From assembly GCF_031954525.1 (NCBI RefSeq), contig NZ_CP134868.1:1-64000 (forward strand): a stretch of 64,000 bases of DNA, written 5' to 3'. The position numbers and the translations under genes were made by a program. Positions 24,387-32,475 of this stretch are shown here, piece by piece. The stretch is from Dyella sp. BiH032 (GTDB lineage: Bacteria; Pseudomonadota; Gammaproteobacteria; Xanthomonadales; Rhodanobacteraceae). Each line of letters starts with the position of its first letter. The stretch's first letter is position 1. A model generated the notes under the pieces. That model did not search any database, was not told the DNA's origin, and saw nothing but the letters and a program-made list of their open reading frames with translations.

Positions 24387-24822
24387 ATGATCACGACCGT
24401 CGTCCATCTGGTGCTCGCGGCTTCACTCCACTTTGCACCGGCGTTTCACGACGCTCCTGAGCTGAGGGTGCTCGAACGCGAGCGTGAGTTTAGACCAGGT
24501 GCGGACGGGACACCGAGCACCAGGCCTCGTATACGGTGCACTGTCCCTTCCACCGAGGTTCGGCTGCGCTCGGCGAGCACGCGACCCAGCGACTGTCGAA
24601 CGCCAACGAGCGACAATGCCCAGAACGCGCCAGAATGTGCGTGCGATCGGCAGCTAAGACCGTGGCCTATCCGCTGAGCAGTTCGACGGCCAGTACAACC
24701 CGGACGGTGATGGCGAGCACCGTGTTGACGGGCGCGCGACTTGTCGCGAGGCGGTAGGTTCCAAGCAAACCCTGCTCGGATACGGGCAGTGGGTTGAGTC
24801 TCGCATCGCCAAGGAAGATTGA
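24387..24822 (+). pseudogene. Likely frame-disrupted gene for a secreted protein
   Basis: The first frame starts with a signal-like MITTVVHLVLAASLHFAPAF. After about 24500 a second frame reads more like protein (DTEHQASYTVHCPFH, then EHATQRLSNANERQC). From about 24658 a third frame gives an acidic, protein-like C-terminus (EQFDGQYNPDGDGEH to VESRIAKED, stop at 24822). Two -1 shifts would restore one product of about 140 residues. This is a judgement from composition and needs homologues to confirm. Confidence 0.4.
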
Positions 24823-24829
24823 CAGGAAA

Positions 24830-24852
24830 CGTGCGTCCGCAATGGACGCACG
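24830..24852. other. Hairpin after the disrupted gene
   Basis: Nine-base arms CGTGCGTCC/GGACGCACG around GCAAT, directly after the final stop codon of the disrupted gene. There is no T-run, so it may be a transcript-stabilising structure rather than a terminator. From here to the next start (25089) nothing is recognisable. Confidence 0.45.
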
Positions 24853-25088
24853 CCGGACGTCTGGGCACTCGGTCCACAGCGGCTGTTGGTAACTTTGGGG
24901 ATAAGTGGCTGGCCACCGCGCAACGGCGCGCCCTGGGACGGCCTGGCAAAGGTTTAACCACTCCAGGCCACCGTAGCCGGTCCCGAGTGGACACCATCTT
25001 CCCGAAACAGCCTCCGATATTGGCGTGGTTTCTCCCGACGGCCTTCGCCACGGAGCACTACCGTGGCCTGGTCGCAATGGAGAGCGCA

Positions 25089-25538
25089 ATGAGCCTAACA
25101 CCCACCTATCGGTCAGGCAGGGAGCTGCAGGTCACGGCACCGGGCGGTAGCACCTTCACCTTGGCGGAGATCCGCGTCCTTGGATGGCAAGGGAACTGCC
25201 GCTCGATACTTCGCTACAGCGTCGGCCTCCGCACGCCGACCATCGACCAGAAGGTGGTGGACATCAGGAAAGTTCCGGCGCTGCGCGGGGTCACCGACGG
25301 CATGCCGTATCGGACGAAGGAGCGCCTGCACCACATCGCCGAGGCGGTGCTGCTGGCGATTGGCCACGGCGTGGACGCCATCACCGCTATGGCCCAGGTC
25401 GCTGATCCGTTCGAGGAGGGCGAGCGGATGCACGCGCCGGCATTCGATGGCGCCGCACAGGCTACGGAGGGTTACGAGCGATGGATCTTCGCGAGCTCGG
25501 CGAGCGGCCATTCGCCCATGACATCGCAGGCACTGTGA
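25089..25538 (+). CDS. Hypothetical protein
   Basis: 149 residues. Strand-rich N-terminus (LQVTAPGGSTFTL), helical C-terminus (RLHHIAEAVLLAIGHGVDAI). The ATG is chosen for GGAG 8 bp upstream. It overlaps the next gene by 58 bp. Confidence 0.55.
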   Translation: MSLTPTYRSGRELQVTAPGGSTFTLAEIRVLGWQGNCRSILRYSVGLRTPTIDQKVVDIRKVPALRGVTDGMPYRTKERLHHIAEAVLLAIGHGVDAITAMAQVADPFEEGERMHAPAFDGAAQATEGYERWIFASSASGHSPMTSQAL

Positions 25539-26014
25539 TGGGAGTGCTCATGAACGGGACCCACGTGCGTGTCACGGCCAGCGACATGCGATTGGTGGCC
25601 AGCGCAACCGTCGCGGCCAGTAGCGCAGTCTTGCCTACGGTGCTCGGCGCCGCGGTCGCGGTAGTAGGGATCACCTGGGGCGCGGCTGAATTCCGGCGCC
25701 GGCGCCGCGCTGATCAAGTCGCTAAGGCGATACAGCAGGTGGACCATTTCATTGGAGGCCGGAAGTATGAGGGCGCGCAGTCTGTCGTCGCGGTTACGCG
25801 AATGGTCGATGTCACATGGAGCCGCCGGCAGGTGCTGGAGCAACTGTGCCGGGACCTGTCAGGCGAATGGTTCGTGATCACCGTTGAAGTAAGCATCATC
25901 GGTACCGCGTGCGTCCAGGACCTGCATCCGCTCACGTCGGAGATGGCCGCGGAATGGTTCAAGCCCTATCCGCACGCGCACGAGCACTTCTTCGGGCGGC
26001 GCGCGCCGCGATAG
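25481..26014 (+). CDS. Hypothetical protein with one hydrophobic segment
   Basis: 177 residues, start overlapping the preceding gene; GGAGGG lies about 9 bp before the ATG. A hydrophobic stretch near 45-67 is followed by RRRRR and a soluble C-terminal domain, so probably a single-pass membrane protein. No family recognised. Confidence 0.55.
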   Translation: MDLRELGERPFAHDIAGTVMGVLMNGTHVRVTASDMRLVASATVAASSAVLPTVLGAAVAVVGITWGAAEFRRRRRADQVAKAIQQVDHFIGGRKYEGAQSVVAVTRMVDVTWSRRQVLEQLCRDLSGEWFVITVEVSIIGTACVQDLHPLTSEMAAEWFKPYPHAHEHFFGRRAPR

Positions 26015-26084
26015 CCAGGCTCGCACGCTCCAACTGTGACCCTCTACCATTCCAAACCTCGTCCTGTATCGACACCGGCACTCC

Positions 26085-26483
26085 ATGATCAAACTCAATG
26101 CCAAGGCGGCCCTGACGGTTCTGCTGGCCATCCTCTCGGTTGGCGCGGTGACCGCTTACCAGGTCGACAGCACGATGCGGCGCCCTGTATTCGTCAGGTT
26201 CAAAGACAGCGCATGCAAGGAAATCCGTGATGCCAAGCGGTTGGATGGGGAACCCAGTGACCCGCCGCCCTGCAGCTTCACCGCGTACATGTTCCGGTCG
26301 GAGATCGGCTGGGTAGGTTATGGGTATAGCCCGAACATCAAAGATCAATGCGTCCTCTTTACTTACGAGATCGTTGACTCGGATGCGTTGAAGGTCGATC
26401 TGGAAGCTCCGAAGCTTGATGCGCTGCCGGCGAAGTGCGAGGCGCAGTGGGGCAAGTTCCATCCGAGGATTGGCCTGTTCTGA
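26085..26483 (+). CDS. Secreted or anchored hypothetical protein
   Basis: 132 residues with an N-terminal signal-anchor (about 7-25). The mature region has four cysteines (near 44, 62, 87 and 111), likely two periplasmic disulphides. Function unknown. Confidence 0.6.
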   Translation: MIKLNAKAALTVLLAILSVGAVTAYQVDSTMRRPVFVRFKDSACKEIRDAKRLDGEPSDPPPCSFTAYMFRSEIGWVGYGYSPNIKDQCVLFTYEIVDSDALKVDLEAPKLDALPAKCEAQWGKFHPRIGLF

Positions 26484-26578
26484 TCCCCTCGGCTCCTCCT
26501 TCCTGCAGAACTCGGCCGACTTTGGACCGCGCGAATAGGGGCACCACGATGGGCTGACCTATTCGGCGGGATCAGCCC

Positions 26579-27055
26579 ATGTCCTCGTTCTTCACCCACC
26601 TTGTCTTCCTACTTGAGCTCGTGCTCGCAGCCACGTCGTGGTACGGCGCTACCAATGCCCGCCCCAGTCCGGAAGCGCTGCCGCGGGCTGCATGGGCAAT
26701 GCTACTGATCGTGTTCGCCGCTCCGCTGGGCAGCGGTGTCGCGGAGCTTGTTGCTGCGTCGTGGGGTGAGAAGCTCGCCCTCGCAGCCTTCAGTTGGCAC
26801 GAGCAGCCGCATAAAGCTGCAGTTGCCATCGCCTCCTGCGCGTTCGTAGGCGTTGCCTTCGCCGTTGGCGTCGCGGTCATCGCGGAGCGCGCGGGAGGGG
26901 CCGTGCGGACTGTGCGCCTGTCACTCCGCCGCAATCGGCGGAAGCCGCGCAGGTTCCATTTGCTTCGTACGCTGTGGCGCGCCCTGCGCACGAAGAGGGC
27001 CAGGGGGCCGATGCTGCCGCGATTGCCCGCACCGGCCTCTAGTCCGAAACGCTGA
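26579..27055 (+). CDS. Hypothetical membrane protein
   Basis: 158 residues with three hydrophobic helices (about 4-22, 38-60, 80-105) and a strongly basic tail (RRNRRKPRRF). Unknown function. Confidence 0.55.
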   Translation: MSSFFTHLVFLLELVLAATSWYGATNARPSPEALPRAAWAMLLIVFAAPLGSGVAELVAASWGEKLALAAFSWHEQPHKAAVAIASCAFVGVAFAVGVAVIAERAGGAVRTVRLSLRRNRRKPRRFHLLRTLWRALRTKRARGPMLPRLPAPASSPKR

Positions 27056-27133
27056 GGCGTAACGAGAGTGTTTTGGGGCTCCGTTGTGTGAGCAACGACC
27101 TAACGTGCCGTGATCCCCAAGGGTGGAGACCGC

Positions 27134-27727
27134 ATGGAATCTGACATGAGACGTTGGCGCAGCGAGCGTAGACCGCTGCTCGTCGCCGCAGTTGCTGTGT
27201 TGCTTTGGCATACAGCCTCTCCAGCGCAGGGGCAATGGCAGGTGGCCGCGCTGGCGCTGATCTTGGGCTGGGGCCTGCTACCAATCATCTGGGGCAGCTC
27301 CGCGCCGAGGGCGCACGTTACAAGTGAGGTGACCGATGCCCCGGTCAGCGAAGCGCATCGACTCCTGGCGATGGACGTGATTGCTCTCAACGACGCGGTG
27401 GCCACAGAGATCATGGGTTGGCATCTCTCTGACCCGAGCGGACGCCGACTCTGGTGCGGCTCCGCCGGAGAGCCGGTCGAGATGGTGGTCTACGGCAAGG
27501 CCTGCACGATCTGTCGCGTTCCGTTTGTGGCGCGCGTGAACAGCCCTTCGGACTGGGCGTTCCAGCCGGCAACTGACTTCCACGCCGTGGGGATCGATTG
27601 GCGCGCAGTCGTGATTGCTCGGCTGCGCGAGCTTGGGATCGAAGACGACTTCAGTGGCGCGCGCAGCGGACATGAGTTCTGCAGAGCAGCAGTCCAATCG
27701 GTTCGTCTGCGCGGCGGTTCGCGATAA
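27134..27727 (+). CDS. Membrane-anchored protein with phage ABA-sandwich-like domain
   Basis: 197 residues. Two hydrophobic helices (about 13-30 and 38-55), then a soluble domain (about 80-195) with NDAVATEIMGWHL, PSDWAFQPATDF and IDWRAVVIARLRELG. This order resembles the small phage proteins of the DUF2591/ABA-sandwich type, whose role is unknown. The ATG with GGAG upstream is preferred over the upstream GTG. Confidence 0.55.
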   Translation: MESDMRRWRSERRPLLVAAVAVLLWHTASPAQGQWQVAALALILGWGLLPIIWGSSAPRAHVTSEVTDAPVSEAHRLLAMDVIALNDAVATEIMGWHLSDPSGRRLWCGSAGEPVEMVVYGKACTICRVPFVARVNSPSDWAFQPATDFHAVGIDWRAVVIARLRELGIEDDFSGARSGHEFCRAAVQSVRLRGGSR

Positions 27728-27743
27728 CAAAAGGAGATTGAGG

Positions 27744-28424
27744 ATGGCAATGACAGGACAAGCGCGGACCGATGCGGGACCCATCCATGTCGAACTCAAT
27801 AGCATTCGGCCATCGGAGCGGGGCCAGCTTCCAGAGGGTGAGGTGGGCGTCGAGTTTGAAATGGCGACCGCGCGTGGCCGCCGTGTGTTTCTCACGCTGC
27901 CGATTGGAAAGGTACCGACTGTGATGTCGCGCATCGGTGGCGCCGCCGCAGGCGCGGTGGGTGGCGTCGTCCGGGAGCACTCGTTCCCCGCGTCCGTTCC
28001 CTCCGCCCAGCAGCCGCACATGGGACTGAGCGCCGAGGAATCGGCAGAGATCGTGTCCGATCTGCAATGGCTAGACCGCCAACTTGGCGAGAACTTCGCG
28101 TGCATGCCCAGCTCTCCGGCGCGCAAGCTGATTGAACGGCTTATCGCGAAGGTGCAAGTGCACAGCGAGGGCAACTCCAGTGGAGCGCGGCCGCCGACTG
28201 CGTGGACGCAGCCAGGCTACGCCGTCATCGCCGGCTCGAACGACCTGCGTTCGGCCCCGGCCCTGCGCGCGTTTCACGCGGCCGAGTGGGAGGCGGCGTT
28301 GGCAGGCAAGGCATTGCGCCAGGCCAACAAGGACGAAGGGCTGACCGTGGCGGTGGTGCCGGCGCGCGTGCAGTTCATGACCGGGGACCGGACCTTCGCG
28401 AAGCGGGGCGGAACCAAAACGTGA
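27744..28424 (+). CDS. Hypothetical protein
   Basis: 226 residues, soluble, with a Gly/Ala-rich stretch near 72-82. A strong AAAAGGAG precedes the ATG and the gene follows the previous one by 16 bp, so they are probably cotranscribed. No motif recognised. Confidence 0.6.
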   Translation: MAMTGQARTDAGPIHVELNSIRPSERGQLPEGEVGVEFEMATARGRRVFLTLPIGKVPTVMSRIGGAAAGAVGGVVREHSFPASVPSAQQPHMGLSAEESAEIVSDLQWLDRQLGENFACMPSSPARKLIERLIAKVQVHSEGNSSGARPPTAWTQPGYAVIAGSNDLRSAPALRAFHAAEWEAALAGKALRQANKDEGLTVAVVPARVQFMTGDRTFAKRGGTKT

Positions 28425-28539
28425 GCACATAACCGCGCCGTTTTACCGGTCGCGGTACAGAACCTTCCATTTAGGCTCTCCATGACGTGGCGCACACGTT
28501 GTCGCGTCAGGATCTAGGCCAACAGGGAGGTAAGCGTCA

Positions 28540-28728
28540 ATGGAAGATAAGGAGCAGTTTCGGAGCGAGTTCCTCCAGGTGCTGCACGAACGAACGGGTT
28601 GGAGCGAGGACCAGTGCGTAGCAGTGCTTGACGCGGGTGGCCACGACGACTCGGGGTCCGCTACCGACGCAGTCGAGGACTACCTCGCCGAGACCGCCGG
28701 TGATTTGGACGAGGGCGACCTTGGCTAG
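28540..28728 (+). CDS. Small acidic protein
   Basis: 62 residues, highly acidic (DEGDLG terminus), with GGGAGG upstream. The stop is followed at once by an 8-bp-arm hairpin CGGGGAAA/TTTCCCCG (28730-28766). Unknown function. Confidence 0.55.
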   Translation: MEDKEQFRSEFLQVLHERTGWSEDQCVAVLDAGGHDDSGSATDAVEDYLAETAGDLDEGDLG

Positions 28729-29172
28729 GCGGGGAAAGAGGGCGTACTCATAAGGGCGTTTCCCCGGTCCGCGACAGCGCCGGAGGCTTAGCATTCCTTT
28801 TGTGGGGCGACCCGCAGCTCCATCGCCAGGGAATGACGAGGAGCTGGTGGACGGTTGGGCAAACCGGAAACCTGTAGACCTGCTGTGCCGGTGCTCTCAC
28901 CCCCTAGAGGAGCGCCGGCACGGCGGTCACTTATCAACAAGTGGTCAGAAGGTTGAGCACGCATCATCCGACTCGCCGGTTCCTCGGGTCGGGTGACCCC
29001 TAGCGGCGTGCTTAACCTTGTGATCGCTTCCCCCGACTGCCTGTTGTCAGACGGTTGAGCACGCCATGAAGCATGTCCCTCCCCTGTGACATGTGGTTCC
29101 CAATGCCCCTGAGTGGCGTGCTCAACCTTGTGACAACCGGCTCGTTCCATCGCATCTATCGTGGAGACCGCA
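28729..29172. other. Long intergenic region with hairpins
   Basis: Non-coding stretch of ~440 bp holding the 28730-28766 hairpin, a GCCGGTGCT/AGCGCCGGC dyad near 28885-28921, CACTT/AAGTG at 28929-28944, and the four-copy alternating repeat at 28944-29137. No convincing gene on either strand. Confidence 0.5.
28944..29137. repeat. Four-copy alternating inverted repeat
   Basis: A 12-base core GGTTGAGCACGC occurs at 28951-28962 (+), 29006-29017 (-, one change), 29053-29064 (+) and 29116-29127 (-). Each is preceded, in its own orientation, by a conserved GTCAsA or ATCACA-like block, so the unit is about 20-23 bp. Adjacent copies can form hairpins with loops of about 43, 35 and 51 bases. Confidence 0.8.
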
Positions 29173-29520
29173 ATGAAATCGACCTTCTCGGCAACGTCGC
29201 CGCTGACTCGCCCGAAGAGCCAGCCGCATAGCGCGCGCCTGGTTGTGCGTTCGCTGGGCTTCGGTGTCCTCGTGGGGTTGGCCGTGATCGTGGGCCAGCT
29301 CCTCTGGCAGCGACTGATGCCTTCGTCCAACGGCAACAACCTCGACTCCCTGACCCTTACCGCGTTGCCCATGGCGACGGGTCTGGCAGCGGTTGCGGCC
29401 GGCGTGGTCGCCTATCTTGATGCGCGCTGGCCGAGCAAGATTCTGGGATTCCTCGGCGGAATGCAGCGATACGCGATCATCGGGATCGTTGTGCTGCTGG
29501 TCTTCATTCTGACCCGGTAA
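29173..29520 (+). CDS. Small membrane protein
   Basis: 115 residues with three hydrophobic helices (about 28-48, 62-82, 95-113). GGAG lies 7 bp before the ATG; an in-frame GTG at 29161 is less likely. Located right after the alternating repeat array. Confidence 0.6.
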   Translation: MKSTFSATSPLTRPKSQPHSARLVVRSLGFGVLVGLAVIVGQLLWQRLMPSSNGNNLDSLTLTALPMATGLAAVAAGVVAYLDARWPSKILGFLGGMQRYAIIGIVVLLVFILTR

Positions 29521-29619
29521 GGGCAGCCCCGCAGAAAGCGGCTGTTGTTTGCAAGGTCATGGATCGCGCGATGATTAACCCGTCGAGAGCAGTTGCTCTC
29601 ATTGCTGCGGGAGTTGGCC

Positions 29620-29826
29620 ATGACCACACTCATCACCATGATCCTCATGATCGTTGCTGGTCGCGTGCTGTCGGCTCGTAAGGGCCGGGTTCGTGCGCAG
29701 TCGGCAGGCTTCTTCAGCCGCGCGATGGGTTCCCGCGATAGCGAGTACACCTTCGTGGTGAAGAACGATGGATCGCTGGACTTCTGCAGCGACTTCGAAC
29801 AGATGGACGGCTCCCTGAAGATCTGA
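29620..29826 (+). CDS. Small membrane-anchored protein
   Basis: 68 residues, one N-terminal transmembrane helix (about 3-20), a basic linker and an acidic C-terminus (DFCSDFEQMDG). GGGAG precedes the ATG. Unknown function. Confidence 0.55.
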   Translation: MTTLITMILMIVAGRVLSARKGRVRAQSAGFFSRAMGSRDSEYTFVVKNDGSLDFCSDFEQMDGSLKI

Positions 29827-29893
29827 CATCGAGGCCGCGAGTCACACGACTGCGCGGCTTCGTTTTGCCTGAACCCATACGAGATGCCGCTGC

Positions 29894-30466
29894 ATGAGCA
29901 TGACTGAGCTGACAACCCGCAGCCCGATCGCAAAGGTGACGAACGAGACCTTCGTTGAGCGTGTCGTGGTTGGTGGCGAGCGCCGGCGCGAGGAGTTCGT
30001 GCGTGAGATCACCTGGCTACTGAAGTCTGAATCGCAGACCCTCTTCATGCACGGCGGGAAGGTGATCAAAGAGGGCTCGACGTATATCGACGTCGCTGGG
30101 TTCCTTGAGTCCATGAATGGACCGACGACACAGTCCGCATGCGACTACTACAAGATTGATCGCGAGTCGTCGCTGGAATTGGTCGTGATGACACGCATCA
30201 TTCACGCGCCCGTGCGGGATAGCGACGAAACCAGGGCATATAACGCTGCGGTGTCCGGCAACGGCTTCAAGAAGTACCTCACCGTGCCGCCCACATGGTT
30301 GCGCGAGGAACGCATCAACGATCAGTGGACACCGTTTTCTCTGCAGGACGAGCTTGTGCACGAAGAGGTGACCTGGTCGTCGAAGTGGACGGAAGGGGAG
30401 ATGATGGACCGCCGCGCTGTGTTTCGTGGGCGTTGGGGCCAACCCCTCCGGATCGGGGTGGACTGA
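29894..30466 (+). CDS. Hypothetical protein
   Basis: 190 residues, soluble, mixed alpha/beta, Trp- and Glu-rich C-terminal third. No ribosome site stands out and no family is recognised, but length and codon pattern are those of a real gene. Confidence 0.6.
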   Translation: MSMTELTTRSPIAKVTNETFVERVVVGGERRREEFVREITWLLKSESQTLFMHGGKVIKEGSTYIDVAGFLESMNGPTTQSACDYYKIDRESSLELVVMTRIIHAPVRDSDETRAYNAAVSGNGFKKYLTVPPTWLREERINDQWTPFSLQDELVHEEVTWSSKWTEGEMMDRRAVFRGRWGQPLRIGVD

Positions 30467-30496
30467 ACTCCGGCGAATGAAAGGAAGGAAGGGTTC

Positions 30497-30856
30497 ATGA
30501 CCGACAGCTCGCCCCTCGCGAACCGAGAAACATTGGACATTGCGGCTGCCTCGCTTGGCATCTCTTCGTCCACGCATGCGGGCGACGCCGGCGCTGACCT
30601 GATCCCTCGCGGGCCAGTCGTCATCAACGGCATGCAGCTTGCCACCATCCGTGCTGCCATCGCGTGGTACGCGCAGAGTGGGTTTGGGGACCCTGACCAG
30701 CGGCCTGCTGACATTCACGAGCTGGCCACCTTCGATGGCTCTGTCGGTGATTCCCTCAACGAAGTGGGCATCGCGGAGCTTGAGTGCGCGCTGGACGACG
30801 CGTCTGCGATTCTGGTTTTGCCAGGCAACGAACCCGACGGCTCGCCCACCCTTTGA
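30497..30856 (+). CDS. Hypothetical acidic protein
   Basis: 119 residues, acidic and soluble. AAAGGAAGGAAGG precedes the ATG, 30 bp after the previous gene. No motif. Confidence 0.6.
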   Translation: MTDSSPLANRETLDIAAASLGISSSTHAGDAGADLIPRGPVVINGMQLATIRAAIAWYAQSGFGDPDQRPADIHELATFDGSVGDSLNEVGIAELECALDDASAILVLPGNEPDGSPTL

Positions 30857-30929
30857 AGCGACTTATGGCGCCAGGCGCTGTACCCCGTTCGCGTTCGTTC
30901 TTTGCCGCCGCGAGCTGGCGGAGAAGCTG

Positions 30930-31511
30930 ATGCCAACCATCACGAAAGAGATCCGCCGCATGCGCCGCACACGGATTGCTACCACATCCCTTCTGATCGC
31001 ACTGCTTTCGTCATCGGCGCTAGCTAGTGAGCTGCGCGTCGAGGTCTCCCGCGACGCTAAGGTGATCGCGACGGCATCCAAGCACGTCGAGGTTGGCGAG
31101 AGCATGTTGATGGATCTCACCACACCCTTCGCCGCAGTCGCTCGTTGCGCAGCACGAGGGGAGCGGCAGGCCAAGACCGACGGGTTGGGTCACAGTGGTT
31201 TGAAGGTGACGGTCACCCCGGGCAGTTCGAACGGGGCATTGCTCACGACGGCGATACATGTGGAGAGCGCGGAGCTGGTCGAGCTGCTTCCGATGACGGC
31301 AGGTCCGGTCAGGACGACGAAGGTTGCGGTGGCTGAGCCGTGCAAGGGCCAGACGCCCGCCATGCTGAAGTGGGACGCCGCAGCGGCATTCGATCTCGCG
31401 CCCGGCAAGCCGCAGCAATTCTCGGTGGGGCCAATGACCGTGACCGTCACACTCGTCGGCGCGGCACCTGAGGCGCCCCCGGCGCGTGAACCCGAAGCGC
31501 AGGCGATCTGA
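30930..31511 (+). CDS. Secreted hypothetical protein
   Basis: 193 residues with a signal peptide (basic MRRTR at 11-15, hydrophobic 17-30, cleavage after ALA). The mature part is strand-rich with two cysteines, ending in a Pro/Ala/Glu tail. GGAG precedes the chosen ATG. Probably periplasmic; unknown function. Confidence 0.65.
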   Translation: MPTITKEIRRMRRTRIATTSLLIALLSSSALASELRVEVSRDAKVIATASKHVEVGESMLMDLTTPFAAVARCAARGERQAKTDGLGHSGLKVTVTPGSSNGALLTTAIHVESAELVELLPMTAGPVRTTKVAVAEPCKGQTPAMLKWDAAAAFDLAPGKPQQFSVGPMTVTVTLVGAAPEAPPAREPEAQAI

Positions 31512-31658
31512 TCTGCGTTCGCCCGGGGAAACCCCCTCGCGCAACACGTCCCTTTTGCATGACCAACGTTGCGACGCGACCCTACCTTGCGAGGGTGGTC
31601 ACGGGGTGGGCGGATGCCTGCGGGAATGGCCTCGCGAGACACAGCCTTGGAACCAGCC

Positions 31659-32342
31659 ATGCTTGAGCCGACACTAGCCCATCGCCCGACGGTTGTCCTG
31701 ATCCCCGGTCTCCTGCGGACTGCGTCATCGCTATCATTGCTCGCCGAGCGACTGACGCTGTGCGGTTACCGCGTGGCGCGCTTCGACTACAGCCGCACGG
31801 AAAGGCCCGGGGAAGTGGAGCAGCGGCTTCAACGCGCGATCCTCGACCTGGACGCCGGGGTTCACCTGATTGGACACAGCTACGGCGGACTCATCGCTGT
31901 CGGAACGTGCCAGAGCCCGGAGGTCGCCCGGCGCATAAAAGGGGTGCTCTGCTTGGGTACGCCACTTCGCGGCAGCAAGACCGCACAGCGGTTGCGCGCG
32001 CACCGGGCGGGCAAGGCACTGCTCGGCGTTGCCGGTGGATATGTCAGCATCCCGCTCCCCTACCCACGTGTCCCAGCTGAGGTCGTGATGATCGCCGGGG
32101 AGCGGGGCCGTGGCCCTGGGCTATTGCTTGGCAGTCTCGGTACGCGAAATGACGGAACGGTAGATGTCGCCGAAACAGCATGGCCAGGTCTGAAGGAGCA
32201 CATCCGCCTGCCCGTGACCCACAGCGGGCTGCTGCGCGACAAGCGGGTGGCGTCGCATGCCGTTGCCTACCTGCGCACAGGTTCGTTGCTCGGCCTGGCC
32301 ACCATCGCCGATGAGCAGAACGAACAGCCTCGCGCGGCGTAG
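31659..32342 (+). CDS. Alpha/beta-hydrolase (lipase-like)
   Basis: 227 residues. VVLIPGLL near 11-18 gives the oxyanion strand, GHSYGG (about 77-82) the nucleophile elbow with its serine, and a late VTHSGLL (about 188-194) a candidate histidine. The acid is probably an Asp around 165. No signal peptide, so intracellular. Substrate unknown; resembles PGAP1/EstA-type short lipases. Confidence 0.85.
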   Translation: MLEPTLAHRPTVVLIPGLLRTASSLSLLAERLTLCGYRVARFDYSRTERPGEVEQRLQRAILDLDAGVHLIGHSYGGLIAVGTCQSPEVARRIKGVLCLGTPLRGSKTAQRLRAHRAGKALLGVAGGYVSIPLPYPRVPAEVVMIAGERGRGPGLLLGSLGTRNDGTVDVAETAWPGLKEHIRLPVTHSGLLRDKRVASHAVAYLRTGSLLGLATIADEQNEQPRAA

Positions 32343-32364
32343 CGGGGGAGTGTCGGGTGCGGAC

Positions 32365-32466
32365 ATGGAATACATCGTGAGATTCCAGAGCGCAAAGGCA
32401 GTGCACTTTGCGGCCGATGTTTGGGCGCGGGTGCCACGGGCTACGTTTGGCTCACCGACGCACTGA
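32365..32466 (+). CDS. Possible small ORF before dnaN
   Basis: 33 codons in the 130-bp gap ahead of dnaN, ending 9 bp before its ATG. The ribosome site is weak. It could be a leader peptide, or noncoding. Confidence 0.2.
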   Translation: MEYIVRFQSAKAVHFAADVWARVPRATFGSPTH

Positions 32467-32475
32467 GGAACGACC

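Noticed and set aside
24446..25051. 201-codon minus-strand frame
   Set aside because: Arg/Pro/His-rich, no ribosome site; overlaps the disrupted plus-strand gene.
28944..29137. Integron attC sites
   Set aside because: Core ends fit RYYYAAC/GTTRRRY, but spacing and inner boxes do not, and there is no integrase or cassette structure.
28944..29137. CRISPR array
   Set aside because: Repeats alternate in orientation, spacers are unequal, and no cas genes are present; the Cas4-like gene is 20 kb away in another context.
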